Shown: piece by piece, positions 10,778 to 23,700 of the stretch
How the letters are laid out: every line of letters starts with the position of its first letter
How positions within the stretch are numbered: position 1 is the first letter of the stretch
Origin: Bemisia tabaci
Lineage: Eukaryota; Arthropoda; Insecta; Hemiptera; Aleyrodidae
Direction of reading: 5' to 3'
DNA: 64,000 nt
Assembly (NCBI RefSeq): GCF_918797505.1
Contig: NC_092795.1
Coordinates: 17,409,131-17,473,130, forward strand
Program-made: the position numbers and the translations under genes
Notes under the pieces: generated by a model
The model's input: the letters and a program-made list of their open reading frames with translations, nothing else
The model's database searches: none
What the model was told of the DNA's origin: nothing

Positions 10778-13700
10778 TCAACTAAGGTGTGAAATTTTCA
10801 GGATCTCTCTCTGAAGGCCTGAAATTAAAGAGGAACATAAAGATAGGTCAAAATCTATTAGATTACAGCTCATTTCTAGCAATAAAATTACTGCACCAGA
10901 TTTGGTACACGTACAAGAGAATGAATACCTAGAGGACAAAAACATAGCTTGGTTTGAATGTAGGATTGTGGCATGAAGGGAGCTGCACAGTGCACCTGCA
11001 ATCTAGGCTGTGTTTTTTTCATAAATCTTTGGTGCCTTAGCAAAATTCAATCTACCACTGATGAAAGCAACAGCATCAATTTAATGCCAAATGGACCTTT
11101 CAACATGACATAAATTAAATGCTTTATGTTTCTTCTTCAAAATTTCATGAGGAAAACAAATCATGTGTCAGGAAGTACTAGACCTAAACAAGATATGAGT
11201 GTTTACAAACAACATTGATCTAATGGAAAAAATACGAAAGACATCAGTCGTAAAGTCTAATTTCCATTTGATTAGTTTCAAAAATAATTGTTGATATACC
11301 GTTCAGGAGTTGATTTCCAAACTTTCTGTTGTACGAACAGTTTTTTTCATAAGATTTTAAAAAGAAAAAATACAATGATTATTTTTAGTTCTAACATTGT
11401 TTATGGGCCCATTGCATAAAATGGAACTCAAATGGCCATACTACATATTTCCAAAAATTTCTTGGAAGGTGTATTCCTCTGGAAATGCATCTGCATCTCC
11501 ATTTGCAGGAGGCAGAGGCAGCCTTTATTCAGCAAAGAGCTTAGTGGTAAATTCAGTACACTTGCCCAGTTTAATATTATCTTTATGAGCTAGAGCTATA
11601 ATTAATTGCAAAAAACATTTGGATCAATTAGGATCTCTAATTTTTTTTTAAGAAGTGGCAAAAGACAATTATCTAGTTGAAAAACGATTGATGAAATGAC
11701 TAGCTCTCTCTCTCTCTAAACGGGATCAACTCTTCCGTGGAAGAATACAGAGGTATCAATTGAATGTAACTAAAAATTTAATTTGGTGACAATACAATAT
11801 ATGTACCCAAAATTTGCTTTATATGTTTATTACTTAAAAAAGAAGCAGCAGTGCTTACCATTTGAAAATGTCCAACATTTAGAGCAATTCAATTTCTTTC
11901 TAGCATCCACTTTTTTCTCGAATTCCAATGTGCTTCCTCCAACACCAAAATAGAATGATTTTGCTCCTAAAAGTCTGAGTTCATCAATTTATAAGGAAGA
12001 TACAAGATAAAAAACCTGATGATAGATATCTTTAATTCAAACCATTTTCACAAAATGTAGAAATGATTTGAAAATTGTTCTCCAAACAAGAAAAAATTAA
12101 TCATGAATAAGTCAACATATCCAATTTAACCCATCCTTTCACTTTTAAAGCAATAAGGATGTCTGAGAATTGATTGAATCAGAATTGATACGTACAGAGA
12201 TCTGGCACCAGAACAGGTACTGCAAAAAGATTGAGCAGATTAGTTAAAATTACTAGGTCTGTTAGATAAGTACCTAACCGGATTTTAGGGATTCCTGGCT
12301 TACTGTGTGTATAAGTACACTTTTCTTTAGACTTTGAGTTGATGTTCTATGATTGCTGCGTTGTAAAGTAGGTTTTTAACTTTCTGAAAATATTAAGAAA
12401 AAAGCAATGAGGTGCACAGATGGCTAGGAACCAATGAAATCTGGTTCCTAATCCGACAATCTTGTATGACCTGATTTGAAATCATTAATTTTTTGCCATA
12501 CCTATATCAAGTGCTTAGTAGAGAAAAATTAGTTAGAGAAATTGAAAATGTTTTTAATAAAAATAAAGAAAACAGAAAACAAAAAGAGAGAAAAGAGAAT
12601 AAAGAGAGTAAAGAGTGTTGATTGAAGAAAATGAAAATAAGAAAAACAATAAAATTTGGACAAAGTAAAGGATACCCATAACCATTTGGCTTCAGCTTTT
12701 CTTCAAAGACAGCACATAGTTTATCATAATTCTTGGGATTGTAGATGGTTTCTGAACTTAATATGCAATCATATTTTGTTGACGTGTTTTCTTCACAAAA
12801 AAAACTCCAGTCACCAGCAAAGAACCTACAGTTATTAGTATTTCCAAAGCTATGGGATACGCTGGGAATAGTAGCATATTTCAGAACATCAACATTCTGA
12901 AAAAGAAAGGAAGGAAAAATTGATTAAATGCATGAAATCATTACTTAAACAACATACAAAAAATCCGCTGAGCCCATAAAAGAAAAGTACCACAACCCTC
13001 GTTTTCCTCAATAATGAGTCTAGAATATTTTCAAACTAATAAACCATGATGTATAGCACCAGCATGAAGAGTATTATTACTTCCGGCAAAGATGCTTGGC
13101 AGTTAAAGAGGAGATTCAAGAAAATCAGAAGGGAAACTGAACAGGACTTTTGGCGCAGATCTGTAGGGATTTTGCAAGGAGAGCAAGTTCGTAATGAATG
13201 AGTGCTTGAAATGTTGAGAGTTAAGAATGATGCATGCATGATATAAAAAATAAGCAGTTGTCTTGATAAATATATCTACAAAGAATGACTGGTGGTTCGT
13301 TGCTTGGGTAACAATCAAGATTTTGAAACAATGTGAAAATGGGGATACATATTCTTCAACTTTAGCCATTAATTTGCTCTTTCCACCTTGACGCATTTGT
13401 TGGTGAAAAAACAATACGTTAATCATACCGATTGAAAATAATTGTAAAAATAAAATGAAATAAATGAACTATTTTTATTTATATATTGCGTCTGTTAGAA
13501 ATAGAAATACTTACATAGTCTTGAAAATGTACAGTGGCCCCATTTTGAAGAGCGTACATGCCTAAAATTCCAACACCACAACCTAAATCTAGGATGGTTT
13601 TGTTGCGAAGATCAATATTATTATCGATCAAGTAATGGAGAAGATCATAGGTGCATTCCCAGATTTTAAATCCTCCTGAAAACAACAGATGCTCGTTATT

Positions 13701-14425
13701 AACAAACATTGGCACTGGACCTAAGATTCTAAAGATTTACATCATATTACACCAAAACAATATCAAATAAAGAGTCAAGGCATGCAAAAAGGAAAATCAG
13801 GTCTTGATATCTGTTGTTGATAATGAATTTTGCATGGCTTAGGTTTTTGAACTTTTACCTTTTTCTGAGGTCAAAAACTTTAAATGATTTTAAATTCGGG
13901 ATGTGATGAAGTAGGAAGTCCTAAAACCTATGACCCCAAGTAGCATTTTTCAACGGAAAACTCGCGATTTTATCGCCGATAAAGTCGCGATTATCCTCGA
14001 TTTTATCGGCGATAAAATCGCTAGGATCATCAACATTTGAGCGATTATCCTCGATCTTTTCGCGATTTTATTGCGATTTTATCGGCCCGAAAAAATTGCG
14101 ATTTTATCGCGATAAGATCGAGGATGATCGCTCAGATGTTGATGATCCTAGCGATTGATAAAATCGCCAAAAAAAAGGGGTTAAAGTTGTCAGCCGATTG
14201 CCGTTGGATTCAGCCGTCAGGTCCTTTGACAAAGACGAGCGTAAAATCCCCGGAGCCTCCGCGGGGATTCGAACCCCAATCGCTACGGTGGAAGGCCAGC
14301 ACATTGTCACTATGCTATGACCGCTATATGACTTGCGTGTGCGAGTTGAAGCCTCTTATACATGGATCGGCGCTTCGCAATCTCACAACTTATGTCTTTG
14401 CGTTCACTGACACCGATTTTTCATT

Positions 14426-14478
<53 letters not shown>

Positions 14479-17175
14479 TCCCTCCTCTGTATTTTATTTC
14501 ATACCTTGAAATACGGTTGGTAAAATAAGGTTCTATTGGTAATCTCATCATTCTGTCTCTGTAAAATTACCAATAATAGTGAGATGGCAAAGTTACCGAT
14601 GGACCTTGGGAAAAACGCCAATAGTTTTTATCGACTGTGGTAGAATTACCGAGATAAAATGGTAAAGTTACCGGGGATTGATTACCAATAAAAGTGGTAT
14701 TCTTACCTGAAAAAATCAGTAAAAATACCGGTTTTCAGGTAAGCTTACCAGTCTGTCTTTGTTACATTATAGGTACTAATAATTGATAAAAAAAAATGAG
14801 ATGGTTAAGTTACCAACGGATCTCGGTAAAAACGGCGGCGGCGGAATAGAAACATCTTTCATATGCGTCATTCATGCGTTAATGAAAAATTGCAATTTAT
14901 TGCAATTTTATCTCTATAAAATCGCGTTCGATAATATCGCGATTTTGTTGCAATTTATCGCGATTTTTCTCCCGATAATATTGCAATAAATCGCGACGTC
15001 GATAAAATCGCGATACATTCTCCAATTAAATCGCAATTTATCGCGATCACTGCTACTTGGGACCCACATGCTATAAATTATCAACAGCTTATAACAGGGT
15101 TCATGAGTCTCGGAACTTCCACCCTTTCAGTTCGTCTTGATTCATTGAAGTGGTATAGTTTCAGACAAAATTGGGTGGGTACAGGTGAATGGAGAGCAAG
15201 TAAAACACATTCTCACATCATTATTCACATCAGTGATATAAAAGTGAAGATATTTTCCCCCTCTTTTAATCCATTAAGGGTGTTAAGATCAGAGCAAACA
15301 AATGATAATTTATAAATTTCATAGTTCATGTATTCTCACCTTCATATTTGGCTGTTAACAAATCTGAATGGGATGTTTGTAAACTTTGGAAGATGGAGCA
15401 ACTTTTAAGCTCTTCTGTTTGTGACTTTTCATAACTTTTTGACGCATCCACAATTTGAAATTGAAGATCTCTGCATGTGAATTTGGTTATACAGTCCTGT
15501 GATGCCGATATTGTTTCTTCGGTAGAAACTTCCTTGAATGGATCCCATATTAGTTCATTTGACTCTGTAAAAAATGGATACAAATTAGATATACTGACAT
15601 CAGGAATCATGATCGATTTGTCTTTACACAAGCAAAGGAACAACAGTTCTATACCAGAGGTAAAATCACAAAACTGCGTACCTCAATGGCAGCATTTGAA
15701 AATTTCCCATCCAATTTCATTTTTTTTTTTTCAAAGGAAGTCATTACTTGATATTTTCTTGCAAAGTTGTTTGGGAATATGCTTGTAGGTGAGCACGAAG
15801 AAAATTACATACATAAAATTTTTTCAGTATTAATGATTGGTGCAGCTTGAAAAAACTAAGTAAAGTGAGGCAGAGAGTCTTTACGTTGCAAAGTGTCATT
15901 TCATAATTTCTTTGTATGCTATTGGGTCAAAATGATAGTATGAGCTTGGCTAAAGCTATGGAAACCAAGAAAATCGTTTTCCAATTTAGCTGTTTGACAA
16001 CTTATGGACACCTTCATAAGAATGAACATTTCGACGGTGAAAGTCGGCAATCACATAACTCCGTTTGCAACGTCGCAGACTTCTTGTCATACTTTATTTT
16101 TTAAATGGAAAACTACTCAACGGCAATTCTTTAAAACTGTCATGATTTTTCTTCTCAATGCGAAGAAAATTCTGCATAAACTTCAAGAAATAATATCAAT
16201 TTGTTCTCCTTTAAAAAAATGACATTGGGCGGAGATTTTCAGACACCGCAAACGAGTTATGTGATTGCCGACTTTCACCGTCGATTTGGCCAGTTCTGAA
16301 TGTAAACTCAATAGGCTTGAGTAGCTGTAACACCCACAGTTCAACTAGAGGTGTCGTCAGCTAAGTTGACGGTTGTTTACTTTCGGTTTGCAGGCGTTTT
16401 CGTGTCACTACAATCTACATGAAAACATCTGGCTCTCTCGGAAGCAAGAACACAAGCTTAGATAAGTTTTTTAATACTTTCAAACCTTGTAACACTTTAA
16501 TTTTTAGCCACATAGAAATCACAACCACAAAAAAGTCGCATATCATAACTGATAAGTAGTTTTTTTACAATACGATCATGAGACTGATGTTTCCAGTATA
16601 GATAGTGAGAACGCCGCTTTGTTCAGAGGCCCAAATTCGTCGTTGGCACTTGCAAACCGAAAGTAAACAACCGTCAACTTAGCTGACGACACCTCTACAC
16701 AATACACTTGAGTGTGCAAGCGTACAAACTGGACAGTTGGCGGTTGGCTGCCATTTTTGCCGAGAGTGTCAATGCAATGGTGCATTGGATATCAACTTAG
16801 AAACTTCATACATCTCAATGCGAGGGCAAACCACACATATCATTGAAATAATCATCCTACTACAGCTCTTTTGTCACAAAGATCTGAGATACTCGGCTTC
16901 ACATTTGGCAATGAGTCCACTAACTCGAGAATTTTGCTCATTACTTAATTCGGGATATAAAGAGGAGGCATCCAAATTTCGACTTAGAGCCCTCAAGTCT
17001 TGAACGATTAATTATGTGTACAGAAAACTCCTGAGAGGGAGAAAAACATTTGTTTAAGAGTGTGGCAGTTATGGAAATGCACTTGACAGAGTTATTTAAT
17101 TATTGATTTAGTCTCACCAGCAATCTCCGCAACACTGGCTTCACACTCCTCTGCGTCAAAATTGAATTTGAACAT
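10778..17175 (-). CDS. METTL18: Histidine protein methyltransferase 1 homolog (METTL18)
   Basis: Six coding exons on the minus strand: 17118-17175, 15340-15564, 13515-13675, 12676-12896, 11859-11974 and 10778-10818. All are GT-AG with consistent phase, giving 273 aa. METTL18 landmarks are in order: N-terminal MFKFNFD; SHSDLLTAKYEGGFKIWECT (about 83-103); SAM-binding motif DLGCGVG (124-130); HFQDY (144-148); CRFFAGDW (171-178); SSETIYNP (195-202); KSFYFGVGGS (227-236); C-terminal LQREILKIS. The family transfers methyl from SAM to a histidine of ribosomal protein L3; that role is from human METTL18. The ATG follows directly on the family's usual N-terminus. All expected motifs are intact. Introns 1 and 2 carry foldback elements. 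Confidence 0.93.
14255..14328 (-). repeat. tRNA-like SINE head
   Basis: On the minus strand a B-box-like GGGTTCGAATCCCC lies about 45 nt after an A-box-like TAGCATAGTGACAA, the internal pol III promoter layout of tRNA-derived SINEs. The 7-bp acceptor stem does not form, so this is not a functional tRNA gene. Confidence 0.5.
14429..14473. repeat. Poly-T run of 45
   Basis: Uninterrupted T from 14429 to 14473. On the minus strand it is poly(A) lying upstream of the tRNA-like head, the wrong order for one simple SINE. It may be the tail of a different insertion. Confidence 0.8.
16032..16283. mobile_element. MITE, 252 bp, in METTL18 intron 1
   Basis: The ends CGACGGTGAAAGTCGGCAAT and ATTGCCGACTTTCACCGTCG are exact inverted repeats, followed by CACATAACTC on both arms. 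ATTT stands directly outside each end (16028-16031 and 16284-16287), a possible 4-bp target duplication. Diverged relatives are at 50279-50531 and about 44908-44990. Confidence 0.75.
16346..16697. mobile_element. MITE with perfect 47-bp inverted repeats
   Basis: Arms 16346-16392 and 16651-16697 are identical in reverse complement, starting TAGAGGTGTCGTCAGC. Both ends read TA at the outside, which fits a TA target duplication of a Tc1/mariner-type element. The 258-bp centre is non-coding. The perfect arms suggest a fairly recent insertion into METTL18 intron 1. Confidence 0.8.
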
Positions 17176-20100
17176 GTTACAAAGTAAAACAAGAGGCAGA
17201 TATTCCGGTGGCACAATGTAATCTCAATTGCACTCCTCGCGACTCATAAAGTTGTAACAGTCGGAATCTATCTAAAGATCAGCATTTGGACATTGATTAA
17301 TGCAGATGAAAAAAGCGTATTAAGCGAGAAAAAAGAAAGGAAAATTTATTTGCACGGCAAATACGTAAAATATTCGAAAAATACTTCGAAATTCAAACTT
17401 CAAAGACCGAAACTAAAACGAATAAACTCACATGGGTTTGTTTACATTTGTAAAAGTGAGGTTAATTCTACGAGGGCTAGTGCCACTGTCCGCCCCTAGG
17501 TTGCGCTTTGAGCGTTTCGAGAAGAGAAACCGCGGCAATTTTAATTTGACGCACGGCCTTCCACTTCTCAGGCTCTGTTCTCTACTTCTCTTTGCCTTTT
17601 TTTTGTTCTTCAAAGAAAATAAGATAAAAGGTAAAAATGATAAATGTAATGGAGTCAGGCAAAATATGCCTTGGTGTGGAAATCTAAATTATTCAGTAAG
17701 TACAGCGGAGAACTGATTTGTGATCAAAAATATCAATCTACCTATTATAACGCTCAAAAAGAGTCAATGTTGGATATCTTAGAGAGTTGAGTCAAAGCCA
17801 AATCATGTGGAATTCACCCATCTAAGCTGTAATATATAGGTGTTTTCTTTGATTATCATTTCATCCTTAAAGCCCATTTTCCCTGATGCAGTGCCATCGG
17901 AAATACTCTGGAGCAAAAGCAGGAAACAGGGGAAGAGTTTCCTTACCTAGGTATTCTTGGGCAAAAGCAGGAAACAGGAGGAAAGTTTCTTTCCAGTAAA
18001 ACAAGCTTTTGAGAATAATTTGAAAAGTTAAGTACCCACCTCCTTGCTTTATTACAAGAAAAAACTTGCTTCATGATTCATATTTAAAGATAGTAAGTTT
18101 GTTGATCAATTATTACCTGAGGAAAGCTGGCAAATTGTACCCACAAATTTTCCTTGTGACTTACAATTTATCTCTGCCCAAATATTACATTTGGTGCCAA
18201 GAAACTTGGAGTGTGATGACTAAACAAAGTACCTCTTGGTAGATGTTTGAGAATAAATTTGCTCATCGTTGTAAAATATAAGTATTGATACATGCGGCAA
18301 AATTACCAACCCACATATCTTGTGTTCTAAATTTCGCAAATCTCCTGCCATTTTACTTCTGAGAAGAAAACCCGAGCATAGTTTTTGCACAAAATTTCAC
18401 TTTATTTCTCCCCTTTCTTCGAGCAAAAATACTCAAACACTGTGATCAAAATCTATGGTTTGATAGTTTTATAATTAATGCATGATTAGATATGAATAAA
18501 ATAATCATACTAAAGTTTTGATGTAGACAGCTCAAGGATAAAGCTTTTTCAATCATGTAATTTATTGTTTCGCATAATGTTGAAATAGAGGGAAGAGGCA
18601 GAAGTTTTGTGTCATTGGACAGCCTAATAGCTAGAGGTTACCTAGCCATCTTGGCGATAGACACTAAACTCTTTCATCCCTGAAGAACAAATAATATAAA
18701 ATTTTGCAGGCTACACAAATAGGATTGAATCCTTATCAAAATTTCGTGGGATATGTAAACTGAATGAATTATACGGATTCATTTCCTATCAGTCTTTATT
18801 CTAGGCCAGTAACAAGTTTTACACACGAACAAACATACAAGTTTTAAGTTTTTAAAGTTGCTGTTTAAAACACATCCTTGAGTTCTTTATTTCATAATAA
18901 CTGCTTTCTAGTTTGAGGAACAGAACTAGGTGACATGCACAAATACTACAAACAATTGTAATGAGAAAAATGAATTGAATGTAATGCCTAGAGACTTATT
19001 CAAAATTGTTAGTTGATATTTATCTTTCAGACATCTTTACCTTATGTTCCTTTCCATGCAATAATATTTTCTATGTTTCTATCAATGTATTAACAATGTG
19101 AGCAGCGTGCAGGGGCAAAATGTGCTGCTGTGAATGAATACAAAAATAAATAAAGAAAATATCACTATGTTTTCGGGATTCAAATAAATTGAACAAATTG
19201 AACATCTTGAGCTTTCTGGGAGTAACAGCAAATTATATTAAAGATAATTCTTTGTCAAATAATGGCAAAGAAACCTCTTCAATGATTAAAATGTTTATAA
19301 AATTAGACTAACATCCGGCTTTTACCACAATCAACTTGAAAATGATTAACCTAGAATATCTCCTTTTTACACTTCAGCATTCTGCAAAAATACAGGATAT
19401 GTACAGATACTCAGCATAAACAAAGATGAAGGCTTTGATTTTTGCCACTTGAACTTGAGAATCGCCTTTTTTATGGTCTCTGCGGGCCAAATCGTTAAAA
19501 CATTGAGGATAGGCTTAGAGGCTGAAAAATGATATGACTGCAACATTTCTTGAGTGCTTAGGGGTTGATAAGTTACGGCGTGTTAGTTCTTGATGCTTTG
19601 TAAAACTGTAAAATCTTTTCTTAAAAACATTATGAAGTTTTAAGCTGTTTGTGCAAAATTTACTTTGTGCATGGTGAAATATACTCTCATCAAGTATATC
19701 ACCTAAATAAGCACCTTTTTTTCTACTTCATAAAAAACTCTAGCTTCTATTTTTTGAGATTGTGACTTTAATATCAAAGATTTCTTAAAAAATCTAGGTC
19801 TATGAAATAAAATGAAATTGTAATAAAAAGTCTATATAATTAGACAGAGGTCAGACCAGCACTTATCTTCCGATAAAAATTAGACCTTCAACTGGGAACT
19901 AGCTAAACTTCTTTCTTCATGATGAATCTTGCATCATTAGCTGGAGTGGTGACAAAAACATAAATTGAACTAAATTCGAGGATATACTTAATGGAAAAAA
20001 AATTAACAAATTAAGCTGCAGTACATATTACTAGGTACTTTGTTCTTGTTTTTTGATGCTTTGCTCTGTTTGAGCATTCTATCAAAAACTGTTCTGCGAT

Positions 20101-20784
20101 TACATTAGTCAACAAAACAGCTTATTTTCTTAGACTCAAAAGGCTCACGTCAAAAGCATAATAGCTTGCTGAAAATTGACACCCTTAAAAAAAAGGAAAG
20201 ATACACAACAAAACGTTGTAAACACTTGAGTATTGAGTTTGTCCCACAATTTCAAAACTTAGATTTCTTGCCTAACCTAAATTAAAAAGTTTAAAAGTTC
20301 ATGAATGATTGCGAAGTAATATAATAAAACATTAAAAACATTGTTTAACAAGAGTTTCAAAAACATTTGTCCAAGGTGCTGATTTATCTTTTCTCAATTT
20401 CCTATCTATTTCTAAATAGTGTCACTTATAAAAATAGTTGGAAAAAATAAAAAATAGATGACGAACAAAAACTGGTCCACTTAAACCAAGTTTAGCCCTA
20501 CATCTGCATGGATTTTCTTAATTGGCATCACTTTAGATGCATTATACACGGTTGGAATAATGATGAGGGGTTTCAAATATTCTCCTTAAGACCCTATTTG
20601 ACAATCTAAAAATGGCTTAGCACCGCATGTAACCTTGATACACATTTTGTATTAGAACGGTTGTTGGTGTCTATGAACTGACTATATGTTCTAAGATTTC
20701 ACTTCATTCTTTCCAACAAGGAGAGTGATTTCATTCATCATCCTAGACTAAATTCTAAAAGTATAACTTGGTTAAAAAATAATA
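17176..20784. other. Intergenic: METTL18 upstream and nucleotidyltransferase 3' side
   Basis: No gene seen in 3.6 kb of AT-rich sequence. The METTL18 promoter should lie near 17176-17620, which is more GC-rich. A short tandem duplication around GCAAAAGCAGGAAACAGG occurs at about 17911 and 17962. The part near 20784 is presumably 3' UTR of the nucleotidyltransferase. Confidence 0.55.
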
Positions 20785-23700
20785 TCACTTATTCCACGAT
20801 AACATCTTTAAGTTGGCTATATCACAATATTTTCTAAACTCTCTCAAAATCTGCACGCTTACTTGTTTTGTGATATTGTGATTTAAAAGTAATGGATCTT
20901 GAATGCAACATATGGTATCATCACATTTGTAGATGTTAGCATTCTGGTGAACATAACTGACATAGTCTTGGAGTTCAGGAGGCATTTTACTTTCAATACA
21001 GTTAACAATGATATTTTTTGGCAATGTTCTGCCAAGTCTGGGACAAATTGCCAATTCATTGTATTCAAAACGGGCATAGTACCCAAAAAAACCTTGCAGC
21101 AGACTCTCTTCACTCTCAAAAATTTCTAGAGCACCAACATCAGTTGTTTTATACTTCCATCCTGAAACAATAAAAAAATACCACTGTCACAAAAAGAGCT
21201 TTAGTTGGTCAGTTGCACTTATTGATATAAATCATATTTTCAAACCTTAAGACACCCTGGTTGCTTTTCTTACAAAATTATTCTAGGTTGGAGTTCACAA
21301 TACTTTCCCAATTTCTTAAATTTTGTCTGCATTTTCCGGAAGATAAAAAATATCAAAATAAGTAAAGTATTTAAACCACTTAGGGAGACAAGCCTGGAAT
21401 TTTCACCTGTCATTACCGTAAAATACAAGATTCCCTAGATTATTGATATTTTTCTCACAAATCATAGTGTTTTCTGTAGTTTCATTGTGGTTATTCCTGT
21501 ACATTTGTAACCCTTCACACCTTGAGTTCAATGAAAAGAAGTAGCGTATATTATTTAGGAACAGTAGAATTCAATTTTTTTATTTCTCTTTCATACTGCA
21601 GAGGCTTTAATCTACATTTCCCCTTGATGACCATTCAATTATTATGTGTATGGCTTATTCTCCAATATTTTTCTGTGTTAGATTGTTCTTAGAAGAAATC
21701 ATTTTTGCTCCTGATTTATTTTATGTTTTGGTGTTTGTTGTTTAGTATTTTGATTTTTCTTTCTTTTTCACATCATAGACTCATTTGTTAAATTCACTGT
21801 CTCCTCCTGTAACGTTTGACATGAGAATTGAATAACTCTAAAAATAATTTGACATTGCAGATTACATATTAATTCTAGAGAAGCAATAAAATACCTTGGA
21901 TCAAGGGTTGATCTTTGCTTTGCAGGTCCATCATACATGAGACGGGTGGAATCAGTTTTTTTGTCATCAGGTAGAACAGAACCATCCATGTCAAGGCATA
22001 ATTTGTAAAATTAACAGATGATGCGAGGGCGCAAACCTGAGCCCAATACTTCACGGCAACTATGACCCATCTTATTTTGAAATTCATATTTAGGTACTTA
22101 CTGAAGCAAAGAAAAAAAAGGAAAAAAATCTCAAACATGGTAAAAGAATAATCTCAAAGAAAGTTTATTAGATTACACAACTTGAACTCCCAAAAATCCA
22201 TGGTTGATCCAAAACTTTTAGACAGTGAAGACTGAAAAGCGATTCCTTTTTTATTTGCTTGGGTTTTGGATTTTTCTTGATATGTTAACAAATACAAGGC
22301 ATCTGATTTCTGAGAGAAAATTTTTATGGAATCCAAAAATCACTATTAGCAAGAAAATGAGTTGGTATTTGATGGGTACTTTGACCTAATTTCATTTTAG
22401 TTTTCTCCTCAGAAAGGAAGATTGAATTGGGTGATTGTGATGCAATCCATAAACACTGATATCTCATTTACGCATTGATTTTGGAGATTTTCAACAATTT
22501 TTGCATCAAATTTTGATGGAAGCAGATGTTTTGTGACACTTGAATTCTTACTCTGCCCAGTGGTCTATATAAAGCTGTCTGTTATAAAGAAGAGCTTTTC
22601 AGTTATCAAGATTTTAGACAGTATAACTATGAGCTAGCAAAGGTCTAGAATGTTCTTTAAATTAAAAATTAGTAGCAGTATCAGCCTCAAAATGTTCTTA
22701 TTTTACAGAAATGTAAGAATAAGTGCAAAAATATTAAAAAATTAGCAATATTTTTTCTCATTTCTTGCTAAGAATATTGAGGAAGGAAAACCTTTTCCAT
22801 CGAAAAATTCCCTTACGAACTCACAGATATCCTCACGCCATCTGCAAGCTGAGGCTTGTGAGCTTTAGCATTTTCTGTACCCCTGCCCGCTACTTCTTTA
22901 ACAGTAAAGAGTAAATACATACCATATAAGTTTTGTATTTTCAACACAAAGACCGTTCTTGAATGATAAGTCGCAATGAGAATCTGTTGGTACATGGGTA
23001 ATCTTCAGGATAGGCACACGAGCAGTCGGAATTGCTTTAATGTCGGTAAACTCTTGATTATTCCTCAGAATTTTCTTAATTTTAAAAATGTGCTTACAAG
23101 TTTCCTTTTTAGAATTTATTTCGTCATAGTATCCATCAGAGCCCCAGTACATCTGCCCAGCTGTTAACAACAAAAAACAGGAAGATTTTCTTATATTGTC
23201 TCATTATAGTTGGTGGTTTGATCATGCTACAAAAATGGACATTAGGCTGAATTTAGATGCAAATGAGCTAAAATGGCGAAATTTCTAGGTGACGGCAAAA
23301 TATACAGCTGAGCAATTCTTTCGACTGAGCTCCTTCTCTAGCTGGATGTCAAATTTAGATTCAAACAAATTTTTTAGACCTTTTAGTTGGGCTTGTCATT
23401 TTTAAACCTTTCATGATACATGTAAAAATTTCAAAGGTATACGATATCTACATCAAGCACACTGCATCACTGTTGCACTGAGTACGTTCTTAGGTAAAGA
23501 TACTTATAGCATACTGGTTGATTCTTCATGGCTGTTACACAACATAACCCATCAAGGGTGCTATGCGCTCTAAACGGTGTGCTTCATGATAATGAAAAGT
23601 CTGGATAAGAAAATAACTTTCCGATACATGAAAATCTTGGAAATTAGCTGAGGAGATCTCTACGGAAGACTCAGGCATGAAATGAAAATTTGTGAAGTCA

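Larger units (their letters stand above)
13935..15061. mobile_element. Composite inverted-repeat element in METTL18 intron 2
   Basis: The ends CCCAAGTAGCA (13935-13945) and TGCTACTTGGG (15051-15061) are exact 11-bp inverted repeats. Both sides next to them are packed with GATAAAATCGCGAT-type words, and an inner palindrome has arms 14019-14058 and 14114-14153. Inside lie a tRNA-like head, 45 T (14429-14473) and TTACCGA-type repeats (14534-14830). No transposase and no clear target duplication. Confidence 0.55.

Noticed and set aside
11470..11530. Alternative last exon for METTL18 on the minus strand
   Set aside because: It splices in phase but gives a tail unlike the family. The exon at 10778-10818 gives the expected LQREILKI end.
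13036..13426. Minus-strand frames of 67 and 107 codons
   Set aside because: They lie within METTL18 intron 3 (12897-13514) and show no homology or splice support.
14255..14328. Possible functional tRNA gene
   Set aside because: Only the A- and B-box-like motifs fit; the acceptor stem cannot form.
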